Part shown: one piece after another, positions 47,277 through 58,867 of the stretch
How positions within the stretch are numbered: position 1 is the stretch's first letter
Layout of the letters: each line of letters begins with the position of its first letter
NCBI RefSeq assembly: GCF_026914185.1
Contig: NC_070571.1
Location: forward strand, 2,480,001 to 2,544,000
Origin: Puccinia triticina
Taxonomy: Eukaryota > Basidiomycota > Pucciniomycetes > Pucciniales > Pucciniaceae
Length of the DNA: 64,000 nt
Direction: 5' to 3'
Translations under genes and position numbers: made by a program
The notes under the pieces: model-generated
Told to the model about the DNA's origin: nothing
The model's database searches: none
What the model saw: only the letters and a program-made list of their open reading frames with translations

Positions 47277-47789
47277 CTATTGCTGCTGCCACAAAGCAAT
47301 AGCCCTCCAATCAACCCAGTTATTCACTCGGCCCGGAGCCATCATATCAATCTTGTTTTGCATTGACCACAACTCACAATTTTTCTTATCAATTTTGTCT
47401 TGCATCAACCACAACCGTCAACCTCTGCCCAGAAATCTAAGCTTCCAACCTTTTAATCTATACAGCAAACCTAAGCTTTCAGTGTTTGCCTTTCATAAAA
47501 TCACGATCATTGCGTTGTTTGTACATATTTACTTTCAAGTTAATCCTTTCATACCCTTTCGGTTACCTCCAGTCGCCCGGCTTTTTTACAACCTTCCCCC
47601 CAAGCTTTTGATCCTTACATATTGTTGCCTGCGTTATTGTCTTCCGGCACCGGCCTTCCCCTCAGGTCTTTCCATTCCTGCCTCACTCCCCCCCAAATTT
47701 CCTTTCACCGCTTCATCCCCCACATTACCATCCATAAGACCCGAGCCAATTACTTATCCCTTACCTTCCTCGCCACACTCCATTGAAAA

Positions 47790-50700
47790 ATGCTCTCAAT
47801 CACCTCAAACGCCAACACAAAATCATCTCCACATTCCTCAGTGCTTTCATCCCTCCAAGCAATGCTAAACACCGAACTAAAACCACCCAGTAACAAATAT
47901 CCACTCATTATTGACATTGAAGATATTGTACCTGAACCGTTCATCGAAGAGGTCCCTGTTCCACATGGTGTCAAGCTTGCTCCGTGCACGCTAAGAATGG
48001 TCCGTTGGTTAGGCGGCGCTGGTCCGGCTTTCAACAGTCATCCATTTTGCTTCTCCATTCCTGGCCGTTCTATGGGAGAAGCCCAGCTTTTTGTTGAAAA
48101 AATGCAAGAGACAGTTCGTTGGACCCTCGACAACTGCTTTACCAATCAAGTTGAAACCCCTCCAATCAAGAAACCCGGCCCACCAATGCAGTACCATTTC
48201 AAGCTCTACTACGAATGTCCTCGCAACGGGCACCACAAGGCTCCAATCAACTCCCGGAAAGAAGAATCCGGAAGGAAGTGTGGCTGCAAGGCCAGATTCA
48301 CCATCACCCACCACATTGCCACAGACTCGCTGCGGGTCGAATGGCATTGGAAAAATTCGCACAAACTCAACACTAAAGAAGACATGGAAAACACTCGGAT
48401 TCCCAAGGTTATTGATGACTGGATCATCGCCCGTGTTGATTCGGGTATTGGATGGAAAGGCATCCATCGCCTCTTGTCATCTCGAGACCTTCATGCTGTA
48501 AGTTTTTCTTTTCTTCTTCTTGGTAGGTGTGGAAAGCACCAACACTGAATTATAATTGCACCACCAACACCTCAGCTTTGTGCCAGGACCGGTGTTGTTG
48601 TTCCGGCATCGAATGCGGTCCTATACGACCATGTCAACTACCTGATCAAGACGAGGCTCACTTTTCAAGCTAGACGGGACCGGGACGTATTCGTGTCGAT
48701 GTCACTTTGGGAATCTCACTTGACCAGTACCGGCTGGCACACTTATGCCCCTGTGCTGACCGATTCCGATGCGTTTCTTTTTGCAATTCAATCTCCGTGG
48801 CAACGCGAGATGATGCTAGAACACGGCAAGACTATGATATTTATTGATGCAACACACAACACCGTGAAGAATTATTTCCTCTCTCAAGGCCGCAAAGTCA
48901 GTCTATATACGGTCTTGATCCGCAACCCCATCACTGGCAAAGGATTGCCTGTATGCTGGGCCTTCACCACCTCCCTGGCCATGTAAGTGCTCATCGTACA
49001 TGATTCCATTCCTAAAAACAAACTCATCCAGTCTGTTGCTGACTTACCACTAACTTTTTGATATCACAGAGATCCCATTGTACGCATCCTCAGCTGGATC
49101 CGATTCTCGTGCGGACTTGTGCCCCACGCCGTGATGAGCGACTGTGCCCTCGCCATCAAGACAGCGGTTTCGGAATCTTTTGGCGACCTCATGGAACAAG
49201 CACCAAGACACTTTTGGTGTTTGTTCCATGTCATGAAAGCCGTGAAGAGTAAAGCAGCCAATTACCTGGGAAATCGCTCATCCGAGGCGATAGCAGATTT
49301 CCGACAGATGCTTTACGCTGGCGATTACCCAAGAAGCCGGATGATGATTTATCTCAGCAAGTGGCGGTTAGTGAGCAAGGGGTTCGCAGATTACGTCGAT
49401 TCACAGTGGTATACATACATCAAACACTGGTCTTTATACTACCGCACTGTAAGTTCGCCGTTTGCATCCCTTCCGTTGTTGGGAAGCACTAAAATGAAAT
49501 TCCTCTTTTTTACGACAGACTGCACACCAGGGTATGGACACCAATAATTACGCGGAGGCTTGGCACCGCGTCCTGAAGTCACGATACATCTCGGCATCTG
49601 AGCGGCCTCGCATCGATGAGCTGACACAGACTTTCTGCGACGTTGTGGAGCCCGATTTTGGCAGGGATCATTGTCAGGCGAACACGGGATTCGTCAAACA
49701 ACGCGCAAACAAGTTCCAATTGAGAACCAAGAATCGGGCAAAAGGCTTCACCAAGCAGTACTTGGAGCAGATTGGCGCTCGGATCCTCAAGTACAACAAC
49801 CATGTATGTATGCTCCTCCTACATGTATTTAAAATTTACTGCAGATGAATCGACACAACTGACACTGCACGCAACCAACACCACACTCTAGTTCCAGGTC
49901 GATTCCTTTTCTAACCCAACCAAGATGTCCTATCGTGTCGATTACCTGCCTCCGTTTGGAGTCATTGAGGGTCGCCTGCTCACCTGCAGCTGCATGTTCT
50001 TCACCAGGTCCGGCAGCGCATGCATCCACATGTATTTCTTGGCGCGAGAATTCAAACTTCTGGTTGTTGAAAAGGCACCCAGTAGACCCCAGCCCGCCAC
50101 CATTCAAATCAACAGCGACCCTTGCAATTCCGATATCGAGGTCATCAAAAGCTCACATCTACCCAAACCTGAATCTTCCAAGCGACGTAACTCAGGTGTT
50201 TTCTCGCCTTACGAGCTGAATTTCTCAAAACGATTTCGCCCGGGCCAACAAGAATATGCTCCGTTCAGCACTGCACACCCAACTTTTGCCACTGGTGGGT
50301 CGAGCGCTCCTGATCCGGTACAAAATAACATCAACCACGGAGCGATAGAGCCGATTGCGTCAGCAGTGCAACTAACTCCAAAAGGAATAATTGCAGCGGA
50401 ACTCAACTCTGGAATGTCTGCGCTCAAGCGGATCACCAATGTGCTCAAGAGAAAGAAAGATCGGAAGGGTATGGCCAAGCTTTCATCACCTTGTTTGATG
50501 AATCGATTTCAGGAGGTGTGCTTCGCGCTCTTGCGGATGGTTGAAGATCGCATACCAGGCATATCTCACACGGTGGCACCTATGTTCCGGGGTGTTGATG
50601 ATACTTCCTCTATGAAAGGCGCCGAGGCGGCGGTCTTGGTTGGCGAAATGGTAGAGGTCGGATGGGGAGCGTTCAAGCGCATGGATGACTTGTTGAAGGT

Positions 50701-50833
50701 CGTGAAGAACTCGAAGATGTTTGTTTCGAAATCCGACGTTTTGTCAATGGGTTTGTTCAAGGAGCGGCTCTTTGAGATTGTTGGGGTGATGGAGGAGGCA
50801 ACAATCCTCGCTCCGAGGGTGCAACTTCGATGA
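47790..50833 (+). CDS. MULE transposase with zinc finger and SWIM domain (906 aa)
   Basis: Five exons (47790-48497, 48576-48982, 49070-49448, 49519-49803, 49892-50833) join with matching phases and no stop, total 2721 nt. The N-terminal third holds a WRKY/GCM1-like zinc-binding fold (YECPRNGHHK, KCGCKARFTI, HWKNSHKLN) as in FAR1/MULE proteins. The DDE core shows IFIDATHNT (first Asp), VMSDCALAIKTA (second Asp), HFWCLFHVMKAVKS and NNYAEAWHRVLK (Glu). A SWIM finger (CSCMFF then CIHMYFLARE) follows, then a Ser/Pro-rich tail with basic clusters (SSKRRNSG, KRKKDRKG). It would bind its element's ends and catalyse cut-and-paste transposition in the nucleus. The intact gene suggests recent activity. 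Confidence 0.88.
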
Positions 50834-51470
50834 ACATAGCCACTTGGTGATGCGATAAGATGGAAGGAAGGGAGCGAGGTGTGATGAATGGGAATGAGGG
50901 GCTGCTGATTCAAGGTGCAGATGACAGGGGGATGGTAGTGTTGCTTATATGGTGAAACAGTCCATCTTGGACCGCTAACTTCTCAAATCTCTGTTTCTTT
51001 CTGTTTAATTTTTTGCTCATCTGCCTGTTCACCAGGCAACAATGATTGTCTGGTTACATGTTTTGTATGCTACTCTCGCTTTCATGTGTGCTCATTGTTT
51101 CCACTGTTGCGCCCCCCACCCATGGTTACAAATTAATGTGTACGTGGCTCAAATGGCGCGCTTTTTTTTACTTGTAAACATTTTTTTTTGCCCTGTTTCC
51201 AAAACAACGCTCCTCCCGATTTGGAATTGCTTAGGGTACATTCGGGCATGCGTGGTTTAGATGTTATGTTGTTGGGGATCGGTTGGGAGTGGCGAGAGGG
51301 TTTGGTCGTGGGGGCCGCTGTTGTTAGGAGGTTGGTTGAGAGGGAAAGGGCCGTTGTCTTAGATATGGTAACCAAGGGTTGGTGGGGGTGGTGAGTAGGG
51401 CATTGGATCGAGTCGTAGTGAGGCCTATAAAAGAGCATTGTTGATGAATTTGTATCGGCAGTCGACTGAC
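50834..51470. other. MULE 3' region
   Basis: T-rich after the stop codon, with ATTTTTTGC-type low complexity. TATAAAAG at about 51425 could be an unrelated TATA box. A 177-aa minus-strand frame (51133-51666) is Ser/Thr-rich and crosses the direct repeat below, so I do not call it. Confidence 0.35.
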
Positions 51471-51608
51471 TGTGCTGCAATTCCAGCCAGTTGGTTGACT
51501 CAACCTCTCCGCTGTTGCGCTTGCACAGTCCGAGGGGCAATTCTTGTGCTGCAATTCCAGCCAGAGTTGACTGGCCCTCCTCCGCTGTTGCGCTTGCGCA
51601 GTCTGAGG
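51471..51608. repeat. Two-copy 65-bp direct repeat
   Basis: Units 51471-51535 and 51545-51608 start TGTGCTGCAATTCCAGCCAG and end with a GTTGCGCTTG-containing tail. A stem (GATGACCTCC/GGAGGTCATC, 51619-51666) follows immediately, near the MULE's right end. Confidence 0.75.
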
Positions 51609-54536
51609 AATCATTCTCGATGACCTCCCTTTGCAATTGCCTTAAATGCGGCGCGCTGGAGGTCATCTACCCGCTACTTTAACCCTCTCTAGGAGAGGAT
51701 GGGTAGTGGGCCTGTGTCGTGGTTGCTTTTTTATTTCTTATTTTCTTGAAATTGTCTGTAGGGGAAACCCTTGATTTTTGTTTTTCTGTTTGTCTGTCTT
51801 TAATAAACTTGGATGCTTGCAAGAGAGGAGTCGATATCAGCTGAACTGCTTGCAATGGGACCAATAGATAGTATGGCTGATATATGTCCCCTGTGTTATG
51901 GTCCACAAGTTGCTGGGAAAAGGGAAGATGAACCCGACTTTATTGTATGCATGGATGGCAACTTCCAGCATCGGAGGCACCTAGCTGCAAGTCTTGAAAT
52001 ACCGGGATCTCTAAAAACACCTAGCCTTTTTATAAATCCTGAAGAGGTATCCGAGATGAAAGATTCAATGGATGGGGAATTACAAATAGACCCAGAGACC
52101 GATGGGCTGGTGAGCTCATATCTGACTGATCTTCTTATACTGCTCCTTGGATGCTAACATTTTTGAAACTCAGGACCGATGTACTCAGCAACACACTGCT
52201 GCTGACAATGTCAGAAACGGACAGACCTGGAAGGAGTGCGATGAGACCGGACTATTTGGAATGGCTTGTAGACATGATCAGATGTTGCGGATGATTAATA
52301 TTGTACAGAGCGGTGAGAAGTGTGTAAAAATCAGATCTGTAATGCTTTTTTTTGTTGTTCTCACAAACATTTTGACAACATCATTGATAAATCAGGGCGT
52401 ATTACCCTATGACAATGATCAATAACCTGATAACTAAAACCAAACAATGTCCGGAGCGTCGAAAGTTGGGAATCCTGTATGATATTGGGTGCAACATTGA
52501 AAAGGGAATAATACGAGTATGTTAAACCTCACTTGCAAGCTATTAAAATATTTTTAAGAACTGATTTCCATTTGGCTTGGAAGCGTCATCAATTCCTTGA
52601 AGAACGAGAACTGAACCTCTTAAAATTCGGGACCAGTGTTTTCCATGCATACGTTCATGAGTGGTCTTGTCAACTTCAATACAATCCGCGCTTGAATGAT
52701 GGTTGGGAGATGTCTGATGGAGAGGGGATGGAAAGAAACTGGGATTTTCTGTCACCTTTAATCAGTCAGCTACGGTATTCTTCCGCAAATCACCGGCTCG
52801 GGGGCCTAAATATCCGTCTGGTCCATCACAATGAGATGGGAAAGATTAATTCAGGTGTGTATACATTACTTTTGAAATTGCAAAGATCCCTGAACTAATC
52901 ATAATTCTACATCAGTTCGTCTCCTTTTAGAAAGAGGAAAAAGTATTGAGCAAGTTATGAGAGATGCCCAGGATGTGTTGAGAGATCTTGGGGCAACGAC
53001 TGGTCATCAATTTGGATATTTCAAGCTTCAATGGGAGCGTCAAAGGGAAATGCAATTATCTGCAATGGAGACTCCGACCGAAAGGGAGACAAGGGAACTA
53101 GTGGAGGAGCTTGTAGTATTGGAGGATAAAATTCGAGATGCACAGTGAGACCGGTCTACTTCTACCTCTCCATCAATAATTCCGATTACTATTTTGTTTA
53201 GCAAGTGAATTGAATCCAAATATAATTTTTGATTTAGTCAAGAAATGTGTGAACTCCGCCAGACTCGTAGGAGAAACCGGACTGATTCTCAGATGAGACA
53301 GTTAGTGGAACTTCCAGATACGTTGGTCATGTTGGAAGGCGAAATTGAAAGTATCATGGATGAGCTTGGTTCTGATTACTTTCAGAACTTACCAGGAAGT
53401 TCTGGTCTGTCCTTTTAATTTGGTGTGTAAAACCAAAAAATTTATATAAGTTGACAATATTCCTACACCATATCCAGATGCGGAAATTAAAGCTTTAGTT
53501 AAATTGAAAATAAGCAAGTCAAAGCTATATGAAGCCAAAGTCGGTGTTATTGAGATGCAAAAGAGGTGGGACCAACAACAATCAGGTAAGATTATATTAA
53601 ATCCAAATTATTATTTTGTCTGGCTGAATGAAGATTTTGATTGATTCAAATAAATCACATAGGAACACAAGTTCAAGCGCGTTTCAAGAAACAAATGAAT
53701 TCAAAGATGAATCTTTTCAGAAAGAAATGGACTGCTTATAACACCCGAGCCATCAACTTCAACTCAGAATTCTCTCATGAACTTCCACTTGCTACACCTA
53801 CATTTGAAGAAGTGAAAGGTCTCGGAATTGAAAGTCCCTTTTGGAATACCAGTCAGCTCGATCATCCTAGCGAAGCATGGGCTGTTGATTTGAACACCCA
53901 AAAAGGCATTCAGGCATACCTTACTCTAACGCATTGCCAGGATGAATTGCACCGGATTGCGCGAGAGATCAGACAGGCATTGAAATGGGCTATTGAAAGG
54001 TCAAGGAACATGGAACAGCTTCTTGAAGAGTTGCAAGTTGGTGAGTAGGTTTGGAAGTTGATGAATTCAAAGGCAAATCAAAATTTATTTTTTCCTGGCC
54101 TTTCAGAATCTCTAGAAACCGATGTTCTCCATGAAAGGCAACAACAGCTTCAAAACATCTGCTCCAAATTTGGCTGCACCTGTCCGGTTTTGCAGTCAGT
54201 CTTCAACAATCTCGCCAAAAAAAACTGTCGGCTTTGGCTTTCTTGGAATTATCAGAGTCTGGAACTTTTGAAGTGGAGTAAGGGCTATCTGAATGTTGCT
54301 GAAGAGGCAGAAGAAATTCTTGAATATCAATGGGATTTATTAGTCATGCGATCCAAGGAAATGTGGGAGACACTTGTGTCTGGAAACTCGGTAATGATGG
54401 AGTTTGAAAGTGGAGAAGACCGCCTGGAGGAAGAAATGCTTGCTCAAGAACAAAATGATTTTGAACTTGTAATCATCATTTAGTAGTACTTCCTTCAGAC
54501 TTAGGCGCAGTCCGTAACTAAATTCTCTTGGCCTAC

Positions 54537-56225
54537 ATCTTTATCCCTCAGGCCGGTCATGGCAGCGCTACACGTGCGGCCTCGGTCTTCCATCCATCCC
54601 TCAGGCCGGTCATCGCAGCGCTACACTTGCAAATGACCGGTCCGAGGGGCCTTGTTCTTCCGTCCATCCCTCAGGCCGGTCATTGCAGCGCTACACGTGC
54701 GAATGACCGGCCTCGGTCTTCTCTCCATCCCTCAGGCTGGTCATTGCAGCGCTACACGGCGAATGACCGGCCTCGGTCTTCCATCCATCCCTCAGGCCGG
54801 TCATCGCAGCGCTATACATGCGAATGACCGGTCTGAGGGGCCTTTGTCTTCCATCCATCGCTCAGACCAGTCATTGCAGCGCTACAGGTGCGGATGATTG
54901 GCCTTGGTCTTCCATCCATCCCTCAGGCCGGTCATTGTAGCGCTATACATGCGAATGACCGGTCTGAGGGGCCTTTGTCTTCCATCCATCCCTCAGACCA
55001 GTCATCGCAGCGCTACAATGACCGGTCTGAGGAAGGCCGGTCATTTGCATGTATAGCGCTGCGATGACCGGCCTGGGGGATGGAGGGAAGACCTAGGCCA
55101 GTCATCCGCAAGTGTATAGTGCTGCAATGACCAATCTGAGGGATGGATGGAAGACAAAGGCCCCTCAGACCGGTCATGCGCATGTATAGCGCTGCGATGA
55201 CCGGCCTGAGGGATGGATGGAAGACCCAGCCCCCTCAGACCTGTCATTCGCGTGTATGGTGCTGCAATGAATGGTCTGAGGGATGGAGGGAAGATCGAGG
55301 CCGGTGATTCGCACCTGTAGCGCTGCAATGACCGGCCTGAGGGATGGAGGGAAGAACAAGGCCCCTCAGACCAGTCATTTGCAAGTGTAGCGCTGAAATG
55401 ACCGGCCTGGGGGATGGAGGGAAGACCTAGGCCAGTCATCCGCAAGTGTATAGTGCTGCAATGACCAATCTGAGGGATGGATGGAAGACAAAGGCCCCTC
55501 AGACCGGTCATGCGCATGTATAGCGCTGCGATGACCGGCCTGAGGGATGGATGGAAGACCCAGCCCCCTCAGACCTGTCATTCGCATGTGTAGCGCTGCG
55601 ATGACCGGTCTGAGGGATGGAGGGAAGATCGAGGCCGGTCATTCGCACGTATAGCGCTGCAATCACCAGCCTGATGGATGGATGGAAGAACAAGGCCCCT
55701 CGGACCGGTCATTTGCAAGTGTAGCGCTGCAATGACCGGCCTGAGGGATGGATGGAAGACCGAGGCCCCTCAGACCGGTCATTCGCATGTGTAGCGCTGC
55801 GATGACCGGTCTGAGGGATGGAGGGAAGACCGAGGCCGGTCATTCGCCCGTGTAGCGCTGCAATGACCGACCTGAGGGATGGATGGAAGAACAAGGCCCC
55901 TCGGACCGGTCATTTGCATCTATAGCGCTGCAATGACGGCCTGAGGGATGGATGGAAGACCGAGGCCCCTCAGACCGGTCATTCGCATGTGTAGCGCTGC
56001 GATGACCGGTCTGAGGGATGGAGGGAAGACCGAGGCCGGTCATTCGCCCGTGTAGCGCTGCAATGACCGACCTGAGGGATGGATGGAAGAACAAGGCCCC
56101 TCGGACCGGTCATTTGCATCTATAGCGCTGCAATGACGGCCTGAGGGATGGATGGAAGACCAAGGCCGGTCATTCGCACGTGTAGCGCTGCAATGACCGG
56201 TCTGAGGAAGGCCGGTCATTCGCAT
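54537..56225. repeat. Palindromic array of 60-68-bp ACCGGTCAT units with an orientation switch
   Basis: Units contain GGCCGGTCAT, CAGCGCTACA and GAATGACCGG separated by a CTTCCATCCATCCCTCA spacer. About seven units read in one direction up to about 55020 and the rest are inverted, so the two sides can fold together. A longer-period duplication is visible on the right (55830-55990 against 56030-56160). Frames across it are open by chance. Confidence 0.88.
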
Positions 56226-56514
56226 GGCAGCTAGTTTGCACATCCCACACCCGGAGCTGGCTGATAGATGAGGAAGAGTGGTTGGTCAGGCTGGCCTCTG
56301 ACTCTGAGTGAATGCCCACTCAGGAGCACACAAGTGCATACCTGGTTCTGGGAAGAGTGGACTGGGTGTTGCTCCAAAACTGCATCCAAAGTTGCATTAT
56401 CTCACCTCCAGTGACAACTAATTTTACCTGGTGGATTGTGTGTGGACTGTGGAGCTGGGAGAGCTGGCTGTGTTGCCTAGGGACATGGTGAAAGGCTTTT
56501 GCTACCGGAAGCAT
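56226..56514. other. No gene recognised
   Basis: Unique sequence between the ACCGGTCAT array and the TAGCG module, without coding evidence. Confidence 0.4.
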
Positions 56515-57300
56515 AGCACAGCTTTGGCCTGGCTACACTGTGCTATTTTGCAGCTTTTTGGGGCTACGCTTGCACTTTTTTGGCCAAAAGTGTAGCTTTT
56601 GTGTTTTGTAGCCACTATTTATAGCCATAAAATAGCGCAAAAGAGCTGTGCTAATGCTAAAAAAAGCCGGCTGCCCTCTTTTATAGCGTTTTCAAAGCGC
56701 TTTTTTTATGCTTTTTTTCCGGTGGAATGCAGGGGAGGTATCTGCTATTTACTTCATGCGGTATTTGGGAAAAAAACCACCTACATTGAGTGATATTTCT
56801 TTTCCACCGGAGATTTGGTTGGATATGAGACCCATCAATCAAAGTCTGACATTCAGAAAGCTCACTGGGTATGGTTATGAATATCCAAGCAACTATGCAT
56901 ATGTACACAAGCTGCTGCCAGCTCCTAGTGGCACCCTGTAACTCATTGAGGCTGCTGGGAAGCTACACCTTTGTGCAAGGCACATGTAGCACATTGAGGC
57001 TGCTGGGCAGCTACGCTTTTGTAGTGCAAAAGAGCATGTAGCATATTGAGGCTGCTGCCCAGCTACGCTTTCTTGGTGCAAAAGCAAATGTAGCTCACAA
57101 ATAGTGGAAATAAAGCTCTTTGCGCTCTGCTGGCCTATTTTGTAGCAAAAGCACGGCTTCTTGCGCTGCGCTTGCACTTTTTCACCCGGGAAAAAAGTGC
57201 CAGTGAGCTACATTTAGCTGTAGTGAAGCTTTTTATGGCTGCACTACAGCTTTGGGAGGGACACGTAGCAGGTACCTGCTGTGTTGCACTAACACAGCAT
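56515..57300. repeat. Right TAGCG-rich module
   Basis: GCTACGCTTGCACTTTTT, AAAATAGCG and related words mirror the module at 35320-36075. A thrice-repeated ACATTGAGGCTGCTG-type unit occurs near 56945-57060. Confidence 0.65.
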
Positions 57301-58737
57301 AGCTAGCCTTTCACCATTGCCTAGGGCCAGAGCTGGAAGAGCTGGGATGGTGTGTGGCAGGTGGTGCTGGGAGAGCTGGCTATCTTGCCTTGAGCAGGAG
57401 CTGGATGAACTGGGATGGTGGGTGGCGGGTGGAGCTGGGAGAGCTGGCAATCTTGCCTTGGGCAAGTGCTGTGAGAGCTGGAAATCTTCCCTTGAGCAAG
57501 AGCTGGAAGAGCTGGGAGAGCTGGGATGGTGTGTGGCAGGTGGGTCTGGGAGAGCTGGCAATCTTGCCTTGGGCCAGAGCTGGAAGAGCTGGGATAGTGT
57601 GTGGCGGGAGCTGGAAGAGCTGGGACAGTGTGTGGCGGGTGGAGCTGGAAGAGCTGGCTATCTTGCCTTGGGCCAGAGCTGGAAGAGCTGGGATGGTGTG
57701 TGGCGGGTGGAGCTGGAAGAACTGGCTATCTTGGCTTGGGAAGGAGCTGGATGAGCTGGGATGGTGGCTGGCGGGTGGAGCTGGGAGAGCTGGCAATCTT
57801 GTCTTGGGCGAGAGCTGGAAGAGCTGGGGTGGTGTGTGGCGGGTGGAGCTAGAAGAGCAGGCAATCTTGCCTTGGGCAAGAGCTGGAAGAGCTGGGTTGG
57901 TGTTTGGCGGGTGGAGCTGGGAGAGCTGGCAATGTGGCCTTGGGCAAGAGCTGGAAGAGCTGGGTTGGTGTTTGGCAGGCAGGGCTGGGGCAGCTGGCAA
58001 TTTTGCCTTGGGTTAGAGCTGGAAGGGCTGGGTTAGTGTGTAGCAGGTGGAGCTGGGAGAGCTGTCAATCTGGCCTTGGGCAAGAGCTTGAAGAGCTGGG
58101 TTGGTGTTTGGCGGCAGGAGCTGGGGGAGCTGGCAATCTTGCCTTGGGTGAGAGTTGGAAGAGCTGGGGTGGTGTGTAGCAGGTGGAGCTGGGAGAGCTG
58201 TCAATCTGGCCTTGGGCAAGAGCTGGAAGAGCTGGGTTGGTGTTTGGCGGCAGGAGCTGGGGGAGCTGGCAATATTGCCTTGGGTGAGAGCTGGAAGAGC
58301 TGGGTTGGTGTGTAGCAGGTGGAGCTGGGAGAGCCGTCAATCTGGCCTTGGGCAAGAGCTGGAAGAGCTGGGTTGGTGTTTGGCGGCAGGAGCTGGGGGA
58401 GCTGGAAATCTTGCCTTGGGTGAGAGCTGGAAGAGCTGGGTTGGTGTGTGGCGGGTGGAGCTGGGAGAGCTGGAAATCTTGATTTGGGAAAGGGCTGGAG
58501 GAGCTGGGTTGTTGTGTTGCAGGTGGAGCTGGGAGAGCTGGCAATCTGGCCTTGGGCAAGAGCTGGAATAGCTGGGTTGGTGTTTGGTGGGTGGAGCTGG
58601 AAATCTTGCCTTGGGCAAGATCTGGAAGAGCTGGGTTGGTGTGTGGCGGATGGAGCTGGGAGAGCTGGAAATCTTCCCTTGGGCAAGAGCTGGAGGAGCT
58701 GGGTTGGTGTGTGGCAGTTGGAGCTGGGGGAGCTGAC
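57301..58737. repeat. Right subterminal 68-bp array, about 21 units
   Basis: The inverse of the left array (AGAGCTGGAAGAGCTGGG, CTTGCCTTGGGCAAG). It shows more unit variants than the left array, including Gly/Arg-type changes between TGGTGTGTGGC and TGGTGTTTGGC. Confidence 0.9.
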
Positions 58738-58867
58738 TCAGTGACTGCATTGGGTGAGCTGGATGAGCCATGAGTTCTCTGCTGGCAAACCAGCCTCCCC
58801 AGCTCAGCCATGAATACGGTTCCAAACCGAAGATGAGTCCTTTTTTTTCTAGGTTTGGGACCGAAGA
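58738..58867 (-). repeat. Right terminal inverted repeat of the KDZ giant
   Basis: Read from the outside it matches the left end: TCTTCGGTCCCAAACCTAG, eight A, GGACTCATCTTCGGTTTGG, then the GAGCTGGGGAGGCTGG block. It differs from the left end at scattered positions. Confidence 0.85.

Larger units (their letters stand above)
45254..51804 (+). mobile_element. MULE (Mutator-like element) inserted in the KDZ gene
   Basis: Separates the KDZ segments ending DAFRET and starting WMLAREE. Two boundary readings exist. The 5-bp AAACT (45249-45253, 51805-51809) as duplication rejoins the KDZ frame. Alternatively the 9-bp TGGATGCTT (45234-45242, 51810-51818) has the length usual for MULEs but leaves a frame change. 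No clear inverted ends were seen in either case. Within it lie the intact transposase gene, about 2.5 kb of non-coding sequence upstream, and a short repeat region downstream. Confidence 0.7.
44344..54483 (+). pseudogene. KDZ (Kyakuja-Dileera-Zisupton) transposase, interrupted by a MULE
   Basis: The N-terminal exon (44344 to about 44800) is basic and holds a CxC motif (KTPCTCTHKRKR). A frameshift near 44800-44830 leads to a second CxC (EFCLCQNDQVRLIQMGYIGG) and SIRLLRLHHILWKH, then exon 45200-45253. After the MULE the gene resumes at 51810 with nine exons (51810-52109, 52174-52319, 52396-52516, 52584-52854, 52916-53144, 53238-53404, 53478-53585, 53663-54040, 54107-54483), all in phase and stop-free. 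They show CPLCYG, the catalytic-core landmarks CMDGNFQHRRH, QHTAAD, CDETGLFGMACRHD, YDIGCNIEKG and SDGEGMERNW, then a long coiled-coil tail. These are the diagnostic KDZ blocks; the core is a DDE-type nuclease that cuts and joins DNA. Apart from the MULE, only the one frameshift prevents a full product. Confidence 0.88.
34037..58867 (+). mobile_element. Giant (24.8 kb) KDZ-type DNA transposon with cargo
   Basis: Both ends carry inverted repeats starting TCTTCGGTCCCAAACC that stay similar for roughly 130 bp, then mirrored arrays of a 68-bp unit, then mirrored TAGCG-rich modules. The dinucleotide AT flanks the element (34035-34036, 58868-58869), though the ends are ambiguous by a few bases. It interrupts a Gypsy polyprotein in frame. 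Inside are a KDZ transposase gene, an RGG-rich protein gene, a TET/JBP-like dioxygenase pseudogene, GC-rich captured-looking exons, a 502-bp foldback and a second tandem array. KDZ elements in other genomes (for example Zisupton in fish) are large, have inverted ends and are usually reported with 8-bp duplications, so the 2-bp duplication here is unexpected. Confidence 0.8.

Noticed and set aside
45234..51818. TGGATGCTT as the definite MULE target duplication
   Set aside because: The 9-bp match is attractive but leaves the KDZ frame shifted, whereas the AAACT reading restores it; left undecided instead of asserted.
54528..56243. CRISPR-like regular spacing of repeats
   Set aside because: Units are contiguous, have no unique spacers, switch orientation and lie in a eukaryotic transposon; it is a satellite-type array.
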